Origin: Bifidobacterium breve
GTDB taxonomy: Bacteria > Actinomycetota > Actinomycetes > S36-B12
Direction of reading: 5' to 3'
Assembly: GCA_945877545.1 (NCBI GenBank)
Contig: CAMCSO010000010.1
Span: 1 to 34,120 of the forward strand
Length of the DNA: 34,120 bases
Shown: positions 15,803 through 25,256 of the stretch, one piece after another
Numbering within the stretch: the stretch's first letter is position 1
Layout: each line of letters begins with the position of its first letter
The notes under the pieces: generated by a model
The model's input: only the letters and a program-made list of their open reading frames with translations
What the model was told of the DNA's origin: nothing
Databases searched by the model: none
Made by a program: the position numbers and the translations under genes

Positions 15803-15874
15803 CTGGGGTACCAGGACTCGAACCTAGACTTACTGAACCAGAATCAGCAGGGCTGCCAATTACCCCATACCCCA
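15803..15874 (-). tRNA. tRNA-Gln (anticodon CTG)
   Basis: A 72-nt cloverleaf: acceptor TGGGGTA/TACCCCA, anticodon loop TTCTGGT (anticodon CTG) closed by GCTGA/TCAGT, T-loop TTCGAGT, discriminator G. CCA is not encoded. It lies 89 nt downstream of gltX on the same strand. Most actinobacteria lack GlnRS and charge this tRNA through GltX plus the GatCAB amidotransferase, so its neighbourhood fits. Confidence 0.95.
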
Positions 15875-15949
15875 AAACTCACATGCAACAATCACATGCT
15901 TGGCTCGATCTCACGTTCCTGATTCACTCCGATGACTCGGCGCCAGTGA

Positions 15950-15955
15950 AGTATA
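15950..15955 (-). promoter_or_regulatory. -10 element for the tRNA-Gln/tRNA-Glu unit
   Basis: TATACT, close to consensus, lies on the minus strand just after the gltX stop, about 76 nt before the tRNA-Gln 5' end. A -35 is not obvious. Confidence 0.35.
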
Positions 15956-15963
15956 GGGGACAC

Positions 15964-17463
15964 CTAGATCGTCCGGCGAGCCGCTCCAAGTCTGGCGATT
16001 GTGACCTCCTTGCCGAGGATCTCTATCGACTCAAACAGTGGGGGCGACACCCGGCGCCCGGTCACGGCTACGCGCACAGGGCCGAACGCCACCTTGGGCT
16101 TCAGCGCGAGGCCATCGATGAGCGCTGCGCGAAGCGCCTCCTCGATGGCAGCACTCGTCCACGCATCAAGACCATCGAGCGCAGCTACCGCGGCATCGAT
16201 CACCACCGTGGACTCAGGTGAGAGCAGGGTCTCGGCATCAGTGGCGTCCAACTCGAAACGCTCGCTTGGCACCAAAAGAAACGCGAGCATTCCAACCGAC
16301 TGGCTCAGGGTTTCCATCCGCTCCTGAACAAGCGGCACAGCCGCCCGCAGGACAGCCTGCTGGTCGGCGGTCGGCGGGTAGTCGATGACGTTCGCTTCGA
16401 CGAGGAAGGGCACGATTCGGTCGATCAGGTCATCATCGGCTAGGGCGCGAATCCAGTCGCCGTTGATGGCCGTGCACTTCTTCAGGTCGAAGCGCGCCGG
16501 ATTCGGATTCACCCGGTTCAACGTGAAGTGCTCGGCCATCTGCTCCTTGCCGAAGAACTCCTGGTCGTCGCCCATCGACCAGCCAAGGAGGGCAAGATAA
16601 TTGAGCAACGCCTCGGGCAGGTAGCCCTGATCGCGGTACATCTGGAGCGCCGACTCGGGATCGCGCTTCGAGAGCTTTCGGTTGCCCTCCCCCATGACGT
16701 AGGGCAGGTGGCCGAATCGAGGCGTCGTACCATCGCTCACCCCAATGGCCGCAAGTGCCTCGTAGAGGGCGATCTGCCGCGGCGTCGAAGAGAGCAGGTC
16801 CTCGCCACGCAGCACGTGCGTGATCCGCATGAGCGCGTCGTCTACCGGGTTTACGAGCGTGTAGAGCGGCTCACCATTCCCACGCACGAGCACGTAGTCG
16901 GGCACGTGCTCCTTCCCGAAGGTGATCTCGCCACGGACGAGGTCATCCCAGGTGAAGTCCCGGTCCGGCATCTTGAAACGCAGAACGAAATCGCGGCCCT
17001 CGGCGATATAGGCAGCAGCCTGGGTATCGTTGAGATCCCGGCACTGTCCGTCGTATCCCGGCGTTCGGCCCTCCGCCTTGGCGAGGTCGCGTCGTTCCTC
17101 GAGCTCGGACTGGGAGCAGTAGCACGGGTAGGCATAGCCCGCATCACGCAGCCGCGCAGCAACGTCCGCATAAATATCGAGCCGTTGGGATTGGCGGTAT
17201 GGCCCGTGGGGACCACCAACCTCGGGGCCCTCGTCCCAGGTAAGGCCCAACCAGCGCAGTGCTTCGAGGAGTGCGTCGTAGGACTCCTCACTGTCGCGGG
17301 CCGAATCGGTGTCCTCAATGCGGAAGACGAAGGTTCCCTGCATGTGACGCGCGAATGCCCAGTTGAAGAGCGCGGTGCGAATCATCCCGACGTGCGGATT
17401 TCCGGTGGGCGACGGACAGAATCGGACGCGAACCCGTTCGTTTGCGCCGGTTGCCTCAGCCAC
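15964..17463 (-). CDS. gltX: glutamyl-tRNA synthetase
   Basis: 499 residues from GTG 17463 (an in-frame TTG at 17469 would add two). It attaches glutamate to tRNA-Glu and, in bacteria without GlnRS, also to tRNA-Gln. The class I HIGH-type motif is in [27 protein letters not shown] and the KMSKS-type motif is [13 protein letters not shown] Cys-x-Cys followed by a later Cys ([14 protein letters not shown], then GYDGQCRDL) resembles the zinc-binding insertion. The start lies inside the end of the FAH-family gene (8-nt overlap), so translation is coupled; GGTGA upstream may be the ribosome-binding site. The two cognate tRNA genes lie directly downstream. Confidence 0.97.
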   Translation of the reverse strand: MAEATGANERVRVRFCPSPTGNPHVGMIRTALFNWAFARHMQGTFVFRIEDTDSARDSEESYDALLEALRWLGLTWDEGPEVGGPHGPYRQSQRLDIYADVAARLRDAGYAYPCYCSQSELEERRDLAKAEGRTPGYDGQCRDLNDTQAAAYIAEGRDFVLRFKMPDRDFTWDDLVRGEITFGKEHVPDYVLVRGNGEPLYTLVNPVDDALMRITHVLRGEDLLSSTPRQIALYEALAAIGVSDGTTPRFGHLPYVMGEGNRKLSKRDPESALQMYRDQGYLPEALLNYLALLGWSMGDDQEFFGKEQMAEHFTLNRVNPNPARFDLKKCTAINGDWIRALADDDLIDRIVPFLVEANVIDYPPTADQQAVLRAAVPLVQERMETLSQSVGMLAFLLVPSERFELDATDAETLLSPESTVVIDAAVAALDGLDAWTSAAIEEALRAALIDGLALKPKVAFGPVRVAVTGRRVSPPLFESIEILGKEVTIARLGAARRTI

Positions 17464-18247
17464 GGTCAATCACCGGATTCGTCAACGTCCCCACACCTGC
17501 GATCGTCACGGATACCTCATCTCCAGCTCGAATCGGGCCCACCCCAGCCGGGGTGCCGGTCAAGATGACATCCCCCGGCAACAGGGTCATCACTGAACTT
17601 ATCCACGACACCAGTTCGGCGACGTCGAACACCATGTCACCGGTCGAGCCACGTTGCCTGACCTCGCTGTTCACGTGACATGAAATCGACGCCGCATCGG
17701 TCTCGAGGTCCGTCACAATCCAGGGCCCGAGCGGGCAGAACGAGTCGAATCCCTTAGCCCGGCCCCACTGACCATCGGACTTTTGGAGGTCGCGGGCGGT
17801 CACATCATTTGCGCACGTGTAGCCCAGGACGACTTCGGGCACCCGGTCGACCGGCACGTCGCTGCAGAGCCTGCCGACCACAACCGCGAGCTCGGCCTCG
17901 TGCTCCACCTGCTCGGACTGCCATGGCAGCAGGATCGGCTCCCCCGGACCGATGATCGAGGTGCTCGGCTTAAGGAAGATCATCGGGGACACGGGCACCT
18001 CGTTCCCCATTTCCTTCGCATGAGCCGCGTAGTTGCGCCCGACGGCGATGATCTTGCTCGGCAGCACCGGGGCAATGAAGCGCACATCCGATGCCTTCAT
18101 GATGCGTCCCTCCGGGGCTAGTACGCCGAACGGGTGGCCATCAAGCAGCGCGACGAGCGTGCCTTCGCCGATCTCCCCCGTGTCCGACAACCCTTCGATG
18201 AGGCCAAAGAACAGGTCGCCATCGACGGAAACGCGGCAGATACGCAC
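17456..18247 (-). CDS. fumarylacetoacetate hydrolase (FAH) family protein
   Basis: 263 residues. The FAH core is evident: [57 protein letters not shown] (metal-binding acidic residues), [28 protein letters not shown], and [20 protein letters not shown]. Members hydrolyse or decarboxylate acylpyruvates or isomerise ring-cleavage products; the substrate here is unknown. The position next to gltX is conserved in mycobacteria and streptomycetes. Start GTG 18247 has TAGGCT (18254-18259) ending 6 nt upstream, so it can be made from its own leaderless transcript although it lies only 9 nt after cimA. The first bases of that -10 hexamer are the cimA stop codon. Confidence 0.92.
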   Translation of the reverse strand: MRICRVSVDGDLFFGLIEGLSDTGEIGEGTLVALLDGHPFGVLAPEGRIMKASDVRFIAPVLPSKIIAVGRNYAAHAKEMGNEVPVSPMIFLKPSTSIIGPGEPILLPWQSEQVEHEAELAVVVGRLCSDVPVDRVPEVVLGYTCANDVTARDLQKSDGQWGRAKGFDSFCPLGPWIVTDLETDAASISCHVNSEVRQRGSTGDMVFDVAELVSWISSVMTLLPGDVILTGTPAGVGPIRAGDEVSVTIAGVGTLTNPVIDRG

Positions 18248-18253
18248 GCGAGG

Positions 18254-18259
18254 AGCCTA
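18254..18259 (-). promoter_or_regulatory. -10 element of the FAH gene, overlapping the cimA stop codon
   Basis: TAGGCT on the minus strand; its TAG is the cimA stop. It ends 6 nt before the FAH start GTG 18247. The same arrangement, using the ilvE stop, is seen before the cimA leader. Confidence 0.4.
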
Positions 18260-19858
18260 TCGACTCGAAGAGGACCCCTCGGACGTCCGCGCATTCCTCA
18301 GCAGCCCGAACAGGACGGCATCCTCGAGTGCTCGCCACGACGCCGCAATGACATTCTCATGGACGCCCACGGTCGACCATTCGCTCGTGCCGTCAGTCGT
18401 GCCGACGAGGACGCGCGTGACCGCTCCCGTTCCCGTCGCGCCCTCGAGGATTCGCACCTTGTAGTCGACGAGCCGCAGGGCCTCGAGCTCCGGGTGGATC
18501 TGCATGACCGCGGCGCGCAAGGCTTTGTCCAATGCATTCACGGGCCCGTTCCCCTCCGCCGTCGAAATGATGCGCTCGCCGCCGGCAAAGACCTTGACCG
18601 TCGCCTCACTTTTCACCGCGCCGTCGGGCAACTGCTCGACGATGGTGCGCCAGGACTCCACCTCGAACGCCTTGGCAAGGCCGTCCTCCCCGCGAAGCAG
18701 AAGTTCGAACGACGCATCAGCCGCCTCAAAGGTCCACCCTTTGGACTCAAGCTCCTTGACCTGCTCGACGACCCTGGTGAGGAGTCCCGGATCCTCGGAG
18801 AGGTCGTAGCCAAGCTCGCGGCCCTTCAGTTCAACGGAGGCTCGACCAGCCATCTCGGTGATGAGGACCCGCTGGTTTCCTCCAACGAGTGTCGGATCAA
18901 TGTGGTTGTACAGTTCGGCATTCACCTTCAGGGCGCTCGCATGGAGACCTGCCTTGTGCGCGAATGACGAGATCCCCGCATATGCCTGGTGAGTATCGGG
19001 TGCGATGTTCGTGATCTCGGCGATCGCATGCGATATCCGAACTGTCTCCCGAAGATTGCCCTCCGGCAGACACTCGATACCGAGTTTGAGTTCGAGATTC
19101 GCAACGACCGGGAATAGGTCGGCGTTGCCGGTGCGCTCGCCATATCCATTGGCGGTGCATTGGACATGGGTGGCGCCGGCCTCAACCGCCGAGATCGTGT
19201 TCGCGACCGCGCAGCCCGTGTCGTTTTGGCAGTGGATCCCGATCCGGACGCCGGAGCGCTCACGGACATCGTTGACCGTCGCATGGATACCGCTCGGAAG
19301 CATGCCGCCGTTGGTATCGCAGAGGACCCCGACACTGGCACCCGCCTCGAACGCTGCAATAAGCAGTCGGACCCCATAGTCGGGATCGTGCTTATATCCG
19401 TCGAAGAAGTGCTCCATGTCGACGAAGACGCGCCGGCCTTCCCCAACGATGAACTGCACCGTGTCACTCACCATCGCGACGTTCTCTTCCAGCGTGGTCT
19501 TGAGCGCCTCAATGACATGCCTGACATCGGACTTCGCAACGAGCGTCACCACCGGCGCCAAGGAGTCGAGCAGCGCACGCACCTGCAGGTCTTCCTCCAC
19601 CTTCACGCCCGCCTTACGTGTGGCACCGAATGCCACGAGTTGGGCGTTGCGCAGGGTCAGTTCGGACTGCGCCCTCGCGAAAAACTCAGTGTCCTTGGGC
19701 ATCGCACCCGGCCAGCCACCCTCGATGAAGCCGACCCCGTACTCGTCAAGGAGTCGGGCCACGGCAAGTTTGTCATGGACCGAGAACGAGATGCCCTCGC
19801 GCTGAGCACCATCGCGCAGGGTCGTGTCAAACACGTGGAATCCATCTGGTCGAGTCAT
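18257..19858 (-). CDS. cimA: citramalate synthase
   Basis: 533 residues from ATG 19858. CimA condenses pyruvate and acetyl-CoA to (R)-citramalate, opening a threonine-independent route to isoleucine. The catalytic TIM barrel starts FHVFDTTLRDGAQREGISFSVHDKLAVARLLDEYGVGFIEGGWPG; GIHCQNDTGCAVANTISAVEAGATHVQCTANGYGERTGNADL carries the metal-binding and family residues. The C-terminal regulatory domain (about residues 390-520) is LeuA-like. The GxGWPG-type loop and the length separate it from LeuA at 23398. An upstream in-frame ATG at 19888 lies in the attenuator terminator and is rejected; AAAGG precedes 19858. Expression is probably set by the Ile/Val leader and terminator at 19890-19971. Confidence 0.93.
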   Translation of the reverse strand: MTRPDGFHVFDTTLRDGAQREGISFSVHDKLAVARLLDEYGVGFIEGGWPGAMPKDTEFFARAQSELTLRNAQLVAFGATRKAGVKVEEDLQVRALLDSLAPVVTLVAKSDVRHVIEALKTTLEENVAMVSDTVQFIVGEGRRVFVDMEHFFDGYKHDPDYGVRLLIAAFEAGASVGVLCDTNGGMLPSGIHATVNDVRERSGVRIGIHCQNDTGCAVANTISAVEAGATHVQCTANGYGERTGNADLFPVVANLELKLGIECLPEGNLRETVRISHAIAEITNIAPDTHQAYAGISSFAHKAGLHASALKVNAELYNHIDPTLVGGNQRVLITEMAGRASVELKGRELGYDLSEDPGLLTRVVEQVKELESKGWTFEAADASFELLLRGEDGLAKAFEVESWRTIVEQLPDGAVKSEATVKVFAGGERIISTAEGNGPVNALDKALRAAVMQIHPELEALRLVDYKVRILEGATGTGAVTRVLVGTTDGTSEWSTVGVHENVIAASWRALEDAVLFGLLRNARTSEGSSSSR

Positions 19859-19889
19859 GATGCGCCTTTCGTGCGGTGCTCTGCACATG

Positions 19890-19915
19890 AAAAAACCCTC
19901 CGCGGATGCGAAGGG
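19890..19915 (-). terminator. intrinsic terminator of the cimA attenuator
   Basis: On the minus strand an 8-bp stem (CCCTTCGC paired with GCGGAGGG, one G-U) with loop ATCC is followed directly by six T residues. It lies between the Ile/Val leader peptide and the cimA start, with no coding gene of its own to end, as expected for attenuation. Confidence 0.88.
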
Positions 19916-19917
19916 CT

Positions 19918-19942
19918 GCGCGTCGACCGATGGTCGACGCGC
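19918..19942 (-). promoter_or_regulatory. pause or anti-antiterminator hairpin of the cimA leader
   Basis: A perfect 11-bp stem (GCGCGTCGACC and its complement) with a 3-nt loop ATC. Its first base is the last base of the leader stop codon, so a ribosome at the stop or at the Ile codons would mask or free it. It immediately precedes the terminator. Confidence 0.75.
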
Positions 19943-19971
19943 TAGGCAATAATGACGGTGATGCTCAGCAC
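19942..19971 (-). CDS. cimA leader peptide VLSITVIIA
   Basis: GTG 19971 opens a 9-codon reading frame reading V-L-S-I-T-V-I-I-A then TAG. Three of nine residues are isoleucine, two are valine and one is leucine: the branched-chain end products. It is followed by a strong hairpin and an intrinsic terminator, the classic order of a transcription attenuator. TAGGTT (19978-19983) ends 6 nt before the GTG, so the leader may be translated from the very 5' end of the mRNA. The TAG of that hexamer is the ilvE stop codon. Too short for gene finders, but layout and codon content agree. Confidence 0.75.
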   Translation of the reverse strand: MLSITVIIA

Positions 19972-19980
19972 ACCTGCAAC

Positions 19981-21135
19981 CTAGCAGATGGTGTGCATCC
20001 AGTTGTGGGGATCAGGCGCAGCGCCCGTTTGAACGTCGAGGAGTGCCTGACGAAGCAGCGTTGTCACCGGCCCGGTCATCCCGCCAGAAATCGACCAAGC
20101 GCCGCTCTGCCGGGACTTCACGTGGCCCACCGGGGTGATGACTGCGGCCGTGCCGCAGGCAAACACCTCAGTGATCTCGCCGCTCGCGCATCCGTCACGC
20201 CAATCGCCGACACTGATCGGCTCCTCGTCGGCGCGGATGCCGTGGTCCATTGCCACGGTGAGGAGCGAGTCCCTGGTGATACCCGGGAGCAGCGATCCGG
20301 TGAGCCTGGGCGTAACGAGGCGCGCAGAGTCGCCGGACCCCAGCACGAAGTAGAGGTTCATGCCGCCCATTTCCTCGATCCAGGCCCGTTCGACCGCGTC
20401 GAGCCACACCACCTGATCGCAGCCGTGCTGGGCCGCTTCTGCCTGCGCGACGAGCGACGCAGCATAGTTTCCACCGCATTTGGCCTCACCGGTTCCGCCC
20501 GGTGCCGCCCGCACATAGTCATCGGAGAGCCACACCGATACTGGCTTGATCCCGTTGGGGAAATACGCGCCTGCCGGTGAGGCGATGAGGAGGTACTGGT
20601 AGGAATTCGCGGGCCGCACACCCAGACCAATCTCGGTGGAGATCATGAACGGGCGCAAGTAGAGGGCTCGCTCTTTCTCGCCGGAGACCCACGCAGCATC
20701 CTGACGAACGAGCGCCTCGATCGAGCCGAGGAACAATTCCTCCGGGAGTTCGGCCATCGCAAGGCGCCGAGCCGATGATGCGAAACGGGCCGCATTGCGC
20801 ATTGGACGGAAGGTCTTGACTGACCCGTCACCGTGCCGATAGGCCTTCAGTCCTTCGAAGATCTCCTGGCCGTAGTGGAGAACACTCGTCGCAGGGTCAA
20901 GGCTGATGGGGCCGTATGGGACGAGCGCGGCATCGTGCCATCCATGCTCCGCAGTCCACTGCGCGGTGACCATGTGGTCGGTGAAGTAGCGCCCGAATCC
21001 AGGATCGGCAAGGATTTCAGCCCGACGCACGGGCGTGACAGGCGACGCGCTCTCGGTGATCGCGATTGGCCACAGTGCCGTGCCGTGTTCAGCCGTACCA
21101 TGTTCAGCCGTGCCCCGTTCAGCCACCGCGCTCAT
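19981..21135 (-). CDS. ilvE: branched-chain amino acid aminotransferase
   Basis: 384 residues, PLP fold type IV. It transaminates the keto acids of leucine, isoleucine and valine. Signatures: [47 protein letters not shown], the Schiff-base lysine in [42 protein letters not shown], and [25 protein letters not shown] 21135 is preceded by GAGGAG. The N-terminus carries three copies of a five-residue unit ([15 protein letters not shown]) before the conserved part begins near LWPIAITES. It follows leuB by 41 nt on the same strand; cimA follows it. Its stop codon doubles as part of a -10-like hexamer. Confidence 0.97.
   Translation of the reverse strand: MSAVAERGTAEHGTAEHGTALWPIAITESASPVTPVRRAEILADPGFGRYFTDHMVTAQWTAEHGWHDAALVPYGPISLDPATSVLHYGQEIFEGLKAYRHGDGSVKTFRPMRNAARFASSARRLAMAELPEELFLGSIEALVRQDAAWVSGEKERALYLRPFMISTEIGLGVRPANSYQYLLIASPAGAYFPNGIKPVSVWLSDDYVRAAPGGTGEAKCGGNYAASLVAQAEAAQHGCDQVVWLDAVERAWIEEMGGMNLYFVLGSGDSARLVTPRLTGSLLPGITRDSLLTVAMDHGIRADEEPISVGDWRDGCASGEITEVFACGTAAVITPVGHVKSRQSGAWSISGGMTGPVTTLLRQALLDVQTGAAPDPHNWMHTIC
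21075..21122 (-). repeat. 15-nt repeat coding the ilvE N-terminal pentapeptides
   Basis: Three imperfect 15-nt units (around GAACACGGCACGGCT) in tandem encode the [15 protein letters not shown] segment at the start of IlvE. Boundaries are approximate. They lie outside the conserved enzyme fold. Confidence 0.7.
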
Positions 21136-21176
21136 GCTCGACTCCTCATCGAAAGGTTCCCCAAGTGCCCCTGGGA

Positions 21177-22238
21177 TCAGCCTAGACCCGACGCTGCGAC
21201 AGCGCCGGAAGAAAGTGCATCACCAATCTCGCTCGTCGACCGAACCGCACTGCCCCGGGTCGCTAGGTCGGCGGCCACTGCGGTCTCGACCCATCCCGAT
21301 GCATCGGCAAGGCCGACGTGGTCGAGGAGCATCGCAAGCGACATGACGGTCGCGGTCGGATCGGCCTTGCCCTGTCCGGCGATGTCCGGCGCCGACCCAT
21401 GCACAGGCTCGAACATGCTCGGATTCGCACGGCTCGGGTCGATATTGCCACTCGCGGCAAGACCGATGCCGCCACCGATTGCGGCTCCGATGTCGGTGAG
21501 GATGTCGCCGAAAAGATTGTCTGTGACGACGACATCGAAACGTTCAGGATTCGTCAGGAAGAACATCGACGCGGCATCCACATGGCAGTAGTCGGTGGTG
21601 ATGTCGGGATATTCCTTCGCGACGTGATCGAAGGTCCGCTGCCACAGGGACCCGGCGTGGACGAGCACATTCGTCTTGTGCACGAGCGTGACCTTGCCCC
21701 GCCGCCGGCCTGCCCTCTCGAACGCGTCGCGCACAATCCGCTCAACGCCGAATGCCGTGTTGATGCTCTCCTCCGTTGCGACCTCATGGACGGTTCCCTT
21801 GCGAAGGACGCCACCGGACCCGACGTACGGGCCTTCGGTTCCCTCCCGACACACGACAAAGTCAATGTCCGCTGGGCCCTTACCGGCGAGTGGGCCGGTC
21901 ACTCCCGGGTACAACTTCACGGGGCGCAGGTTCACGTGGTGGTCCATGACGAATCGGAGCGGGAGCAGAACTCCCCGCTCGAGAATCCCGGGAGCCACCG
22001 ACGGGTCACCAATAGCACCGAGCAGGATCGCGTCGTAGCCGCGCAACTCCTCAACCACCGCATCGGGCAGGAGTTCTCCCGTTGCGTTGTAACGCCGCGC
22101 GCCGAGGTCATATTCGGTCGTCTCCACGGTGACGTCAGCCAGCGGCGCGATCGCGATGAGGACCTTCATGGCCTCGACCACGACCTCCGTCCCGATGCCG
22201 TCGCCCGGGATGAGTGCAAGATTCAGTGTGCGTGACAT
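21177..22238 (-). CDS. leuB: 3-isopropylmalate dehydrogenase
   Basis: 353 residues from ATG 22238. It oxidises and decarboxylates 3-isopropylmalate with NAD, giving 2-ketoisocaproate; homologues also accept 3-methylmalate in the citramalate route. The N-terminus is [15 protein letters not shown]; later come [62 protein letters not shown], and [31 protein letters not shown]. The in-frame ATG at 22262 would add eight unlikely residues. TACTCT (22246-22251) lies 7 nt before ATG 22238 and there is no Shine-Dalgarno, so it may be leaderless. First gene of leuB-ilvE-cimA. Confidence 0.97.
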   Translation of the reverse strand: MSRTLNLALIPGDGIGTEVVVEAMKVLIAIAPLADVTVETTEYDLGARRYNATGELLPDAVVEELRGYDAILLGAIGDPSVAPGILERGVLLPLRFVMDHHVNLRPVKLYPGVTGPLAGKGPADIDFVVCREGTEGPYVGSGGVLRKGTVHEVATEESINTAFGVERIVRDAFERAGRRRGKVTLVHKTNVLVHAGSLWQRTFDHVAKEYPDITTDYCHVDAASMFFLTNPERFDVVVTDNLFGDILTDIGAAIGGGIGLAASGNIDPSRANPSMFEPVHGSAPDIAGQGKADPTATVMSLAMLLDHVGLADASGWVETAVAADLATRGSAVRSTSEIGDALSSGAVAASGLG

Positions 22239-22319
22239 GGACAGAAGAGTAGTTGCCGCCACATGGGATCACCTCCCCGGATCAGCCACGCTTGAGCCGA
22301 GACGGTTTCATCGGCCCGA

Positions 22320-22766
22320 TCAGTTACTGCACATCCGGCGGCGACGCGTCCCGATGACCGTCACGAGTGAGCCGGCTGCGAGTGCCACGCTCACGGGAGC
22401 CCATAGCATCCGCTCATTCTCAGACGGGGTTGCCAGGTTCAGCAGCACAGCGACCAGCGTGTAGCCGACAGCAGCCCAGGAAACCACGCTCACGAGGCGT
22501 CGCGGTGCCCGGGCCAATGGTCCCCAGCCGACCCGTGCGAGCAGCCCGGCCGCGAGCAGGGCGAGGATCACGATGGACACCACAGCAATGACACGTCCGC
22601 CGACTGGCAGTTGCCCTGAGGTCCCTCCGCCTTGGGTGTAGCCACCCCAGGGAGCGCCGAGGGCAATTGCTGCCTGGAATGCAATGACGCCGCCCATGAG
22701 CAGTGCAACCGCCGCAGCCGCGATGCGAGCACTCAAGCCGTAGCGCGCCCCTCGGTCGGCGCTCAA
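22320..22766 (-). CDS. small membrane protein, four predicted transmembrane helices
   Basis: 148 residues; I do not recognise a family. Hydrophobic segments at about 14-37 (AAAAVALLMGGVIAFQAAI), 58-76 (VIAVVSIVILALLAAGLLA), 90-110 (LVSVVSWAAVGYTLVAVLLN) and 119-138 (MLWAPVSVALAAGSLVTVIG) predict four helices. The basic C-terminus (TRRRRMCSN) suggests a cytoplasmic end. A glycine/proline-rich loop (GAPWGGYTQGGGTSGQLP) lies between helices 1 and 2. Its ATG overlaps the stop of the PPOX-type gene by 4 nt, so the pair is translationally coupled. No function is proposed. Confidence 0.8.
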   Translation of the reverse strand: MSADRGARYGLSARIAAAAVALLMGGVIAFQAAIALGAPWGGYTQGGGTSGQLPVGGRVIAVVSIVILALLAAGLLARVGWGPLARAPRRLVSVVSWAAVGYTLVAVLLNLATPSENERMLWAPVSVALAAGSLVTVIGTRRRRMCSN

Positions 22767-23182
22767 GATTTCGCGCCACTGAGGGTTATGGCGAGCCCCA
22801 GATGCCCCGCCTCACCGGTCCCAGCCTTGCGCGCCTTCCTCTGGCTCATCCGGGTGAGGATGCGCCCCATGAGGCCGTACTTGCGGATGATGGCGTCCAT
22901 GCTCGCCGCAGTTTCCTCCGAGTTCTGAATGCGAGCGAGGCCGGAGGCGGACACGGCGCCCGGCTTCACTCGACCGCGCATATCGCATGGGGAGACAAGG
23001 ACCTCCGGGTTGGTGCGCAAGCGCTTGGCCTTGCCCGAGTTGGGATCGGTGATGACGATCAGGGCAACGCCGCTGCGGACGAGCCAGACGGGCGTTGCGA
23101 CGGCCGTGCCGTCCTTGCGGTAGGTCGTGAGGGAGATGTACTTCGCCGAGCCCAGGACTTCGAGTGCAGAAGATGCGGTCAT
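22763..23182 (-). CDS. PPOX-class F420-dependent oxidoreductase (FMN/F420 split barrel)
   Basis: 139 residues with the split beta-barrel pattern: YISLTTYRKDGTAVATPVWLVRSGVALIVITDPNSGKAKRLRTNPEVLVSPCDMRGRVKPGAVSASG. The R-K-D-G-T-x-x-x-T-P-V-W motif and the KAKRLRxNP motif are typical of the actinobacterial PPOX-class F420 family. It probably uses F420H2 to reduce an unsaturated or enone substrate, or simply binds the cofactor. TAGATA (23189-23194) ends 6 nt before ATG 23182, so it may be leaderless. It is divergent from leuA and coupled to the membrane-protein gene. The cofactor link to cofC at 7546 is consistent. Confidence 0.88.
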   Translation of the reverse strand: MTASSALEVLGSAKYISLTTYRKDGTAVATPVWLVRSGVALIVITDPNSGKAKRLRTNPEVLVSPCDMRGRVKPGAVSASGLARIQNSEETAASMDAIIRKYGLMGRILTRMSQRKARKAGTGEAGHLGLAITLSGAKS

Positions 23183-23234
23183 GCGACATATCTACCAGAG
23201 GTTCCCAGCACAGATCCACCCTCGCGACACCTGC

Positions 23235-23240
23235 TACAGT
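23235..23240 (+). promoter_or_regulatory. -10 element upstream of the leuA leader
   Basis: TACAGT lies 9 nt before the leader ATG 23250, predicting an RNA that begins about 2-3 nt before that codon. No clear -35 is visible. Confidence 0.4.
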
Positions 23241-23249
23241 CAGTGCATC

Positions 23250-23277
23250 ATGAAGCGCGACCTCCTCCTTCGCTGCC

Positions 23278-23291
<14 letters not shown>
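23250..23291 (+). CDS. leuA leader peptide MKRDLLLRCRGEA
   Basis: A 13-codon open frame with three consecutive leucine codons (CTC CTC CTT), flanked by Arg/Lys codons, ending in TAA. It lies 106 nt upstream of leuA in the only intergenic region available. Leader-peptide control of leuA is known or proposed in actinobacteria, and the LLL run is the expected leucine sensor. The last codons (GGC GAG GCC) are themselves part of a stem with 23298-23311. Confidence 0.8.
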
Positions 23292-25152
<1,861 letters not shown>

Positions 25153-25256
25153 CGCCGAACCGACGGACACCCGCTCGCCGAGGAGCACGATTGACTGCCA
25201 TTCGGCAGCACTCGTGTCCTAGGAACCCTCGGTGCGCCACGGCCCGAGCAAGACGA

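Noticed and set aside
16528-17568. 346-codon plus-strand frame opposite gltX
   Set aside because: Antisense shadow of gltX, which has clear HIGH- and KMSKS-type motifs.
21318-22235. 305-codon plus-strand frame opposite leuB
   Set aside because: Antisense shadow; arginine/histidine-rich composition and no family resemblance.
25153-25256. Searched the leuA/serA convergent gap for a terminator
   Set aside because: Only a 4-bp TGCC/GGCA stem is evident, too weak to call.
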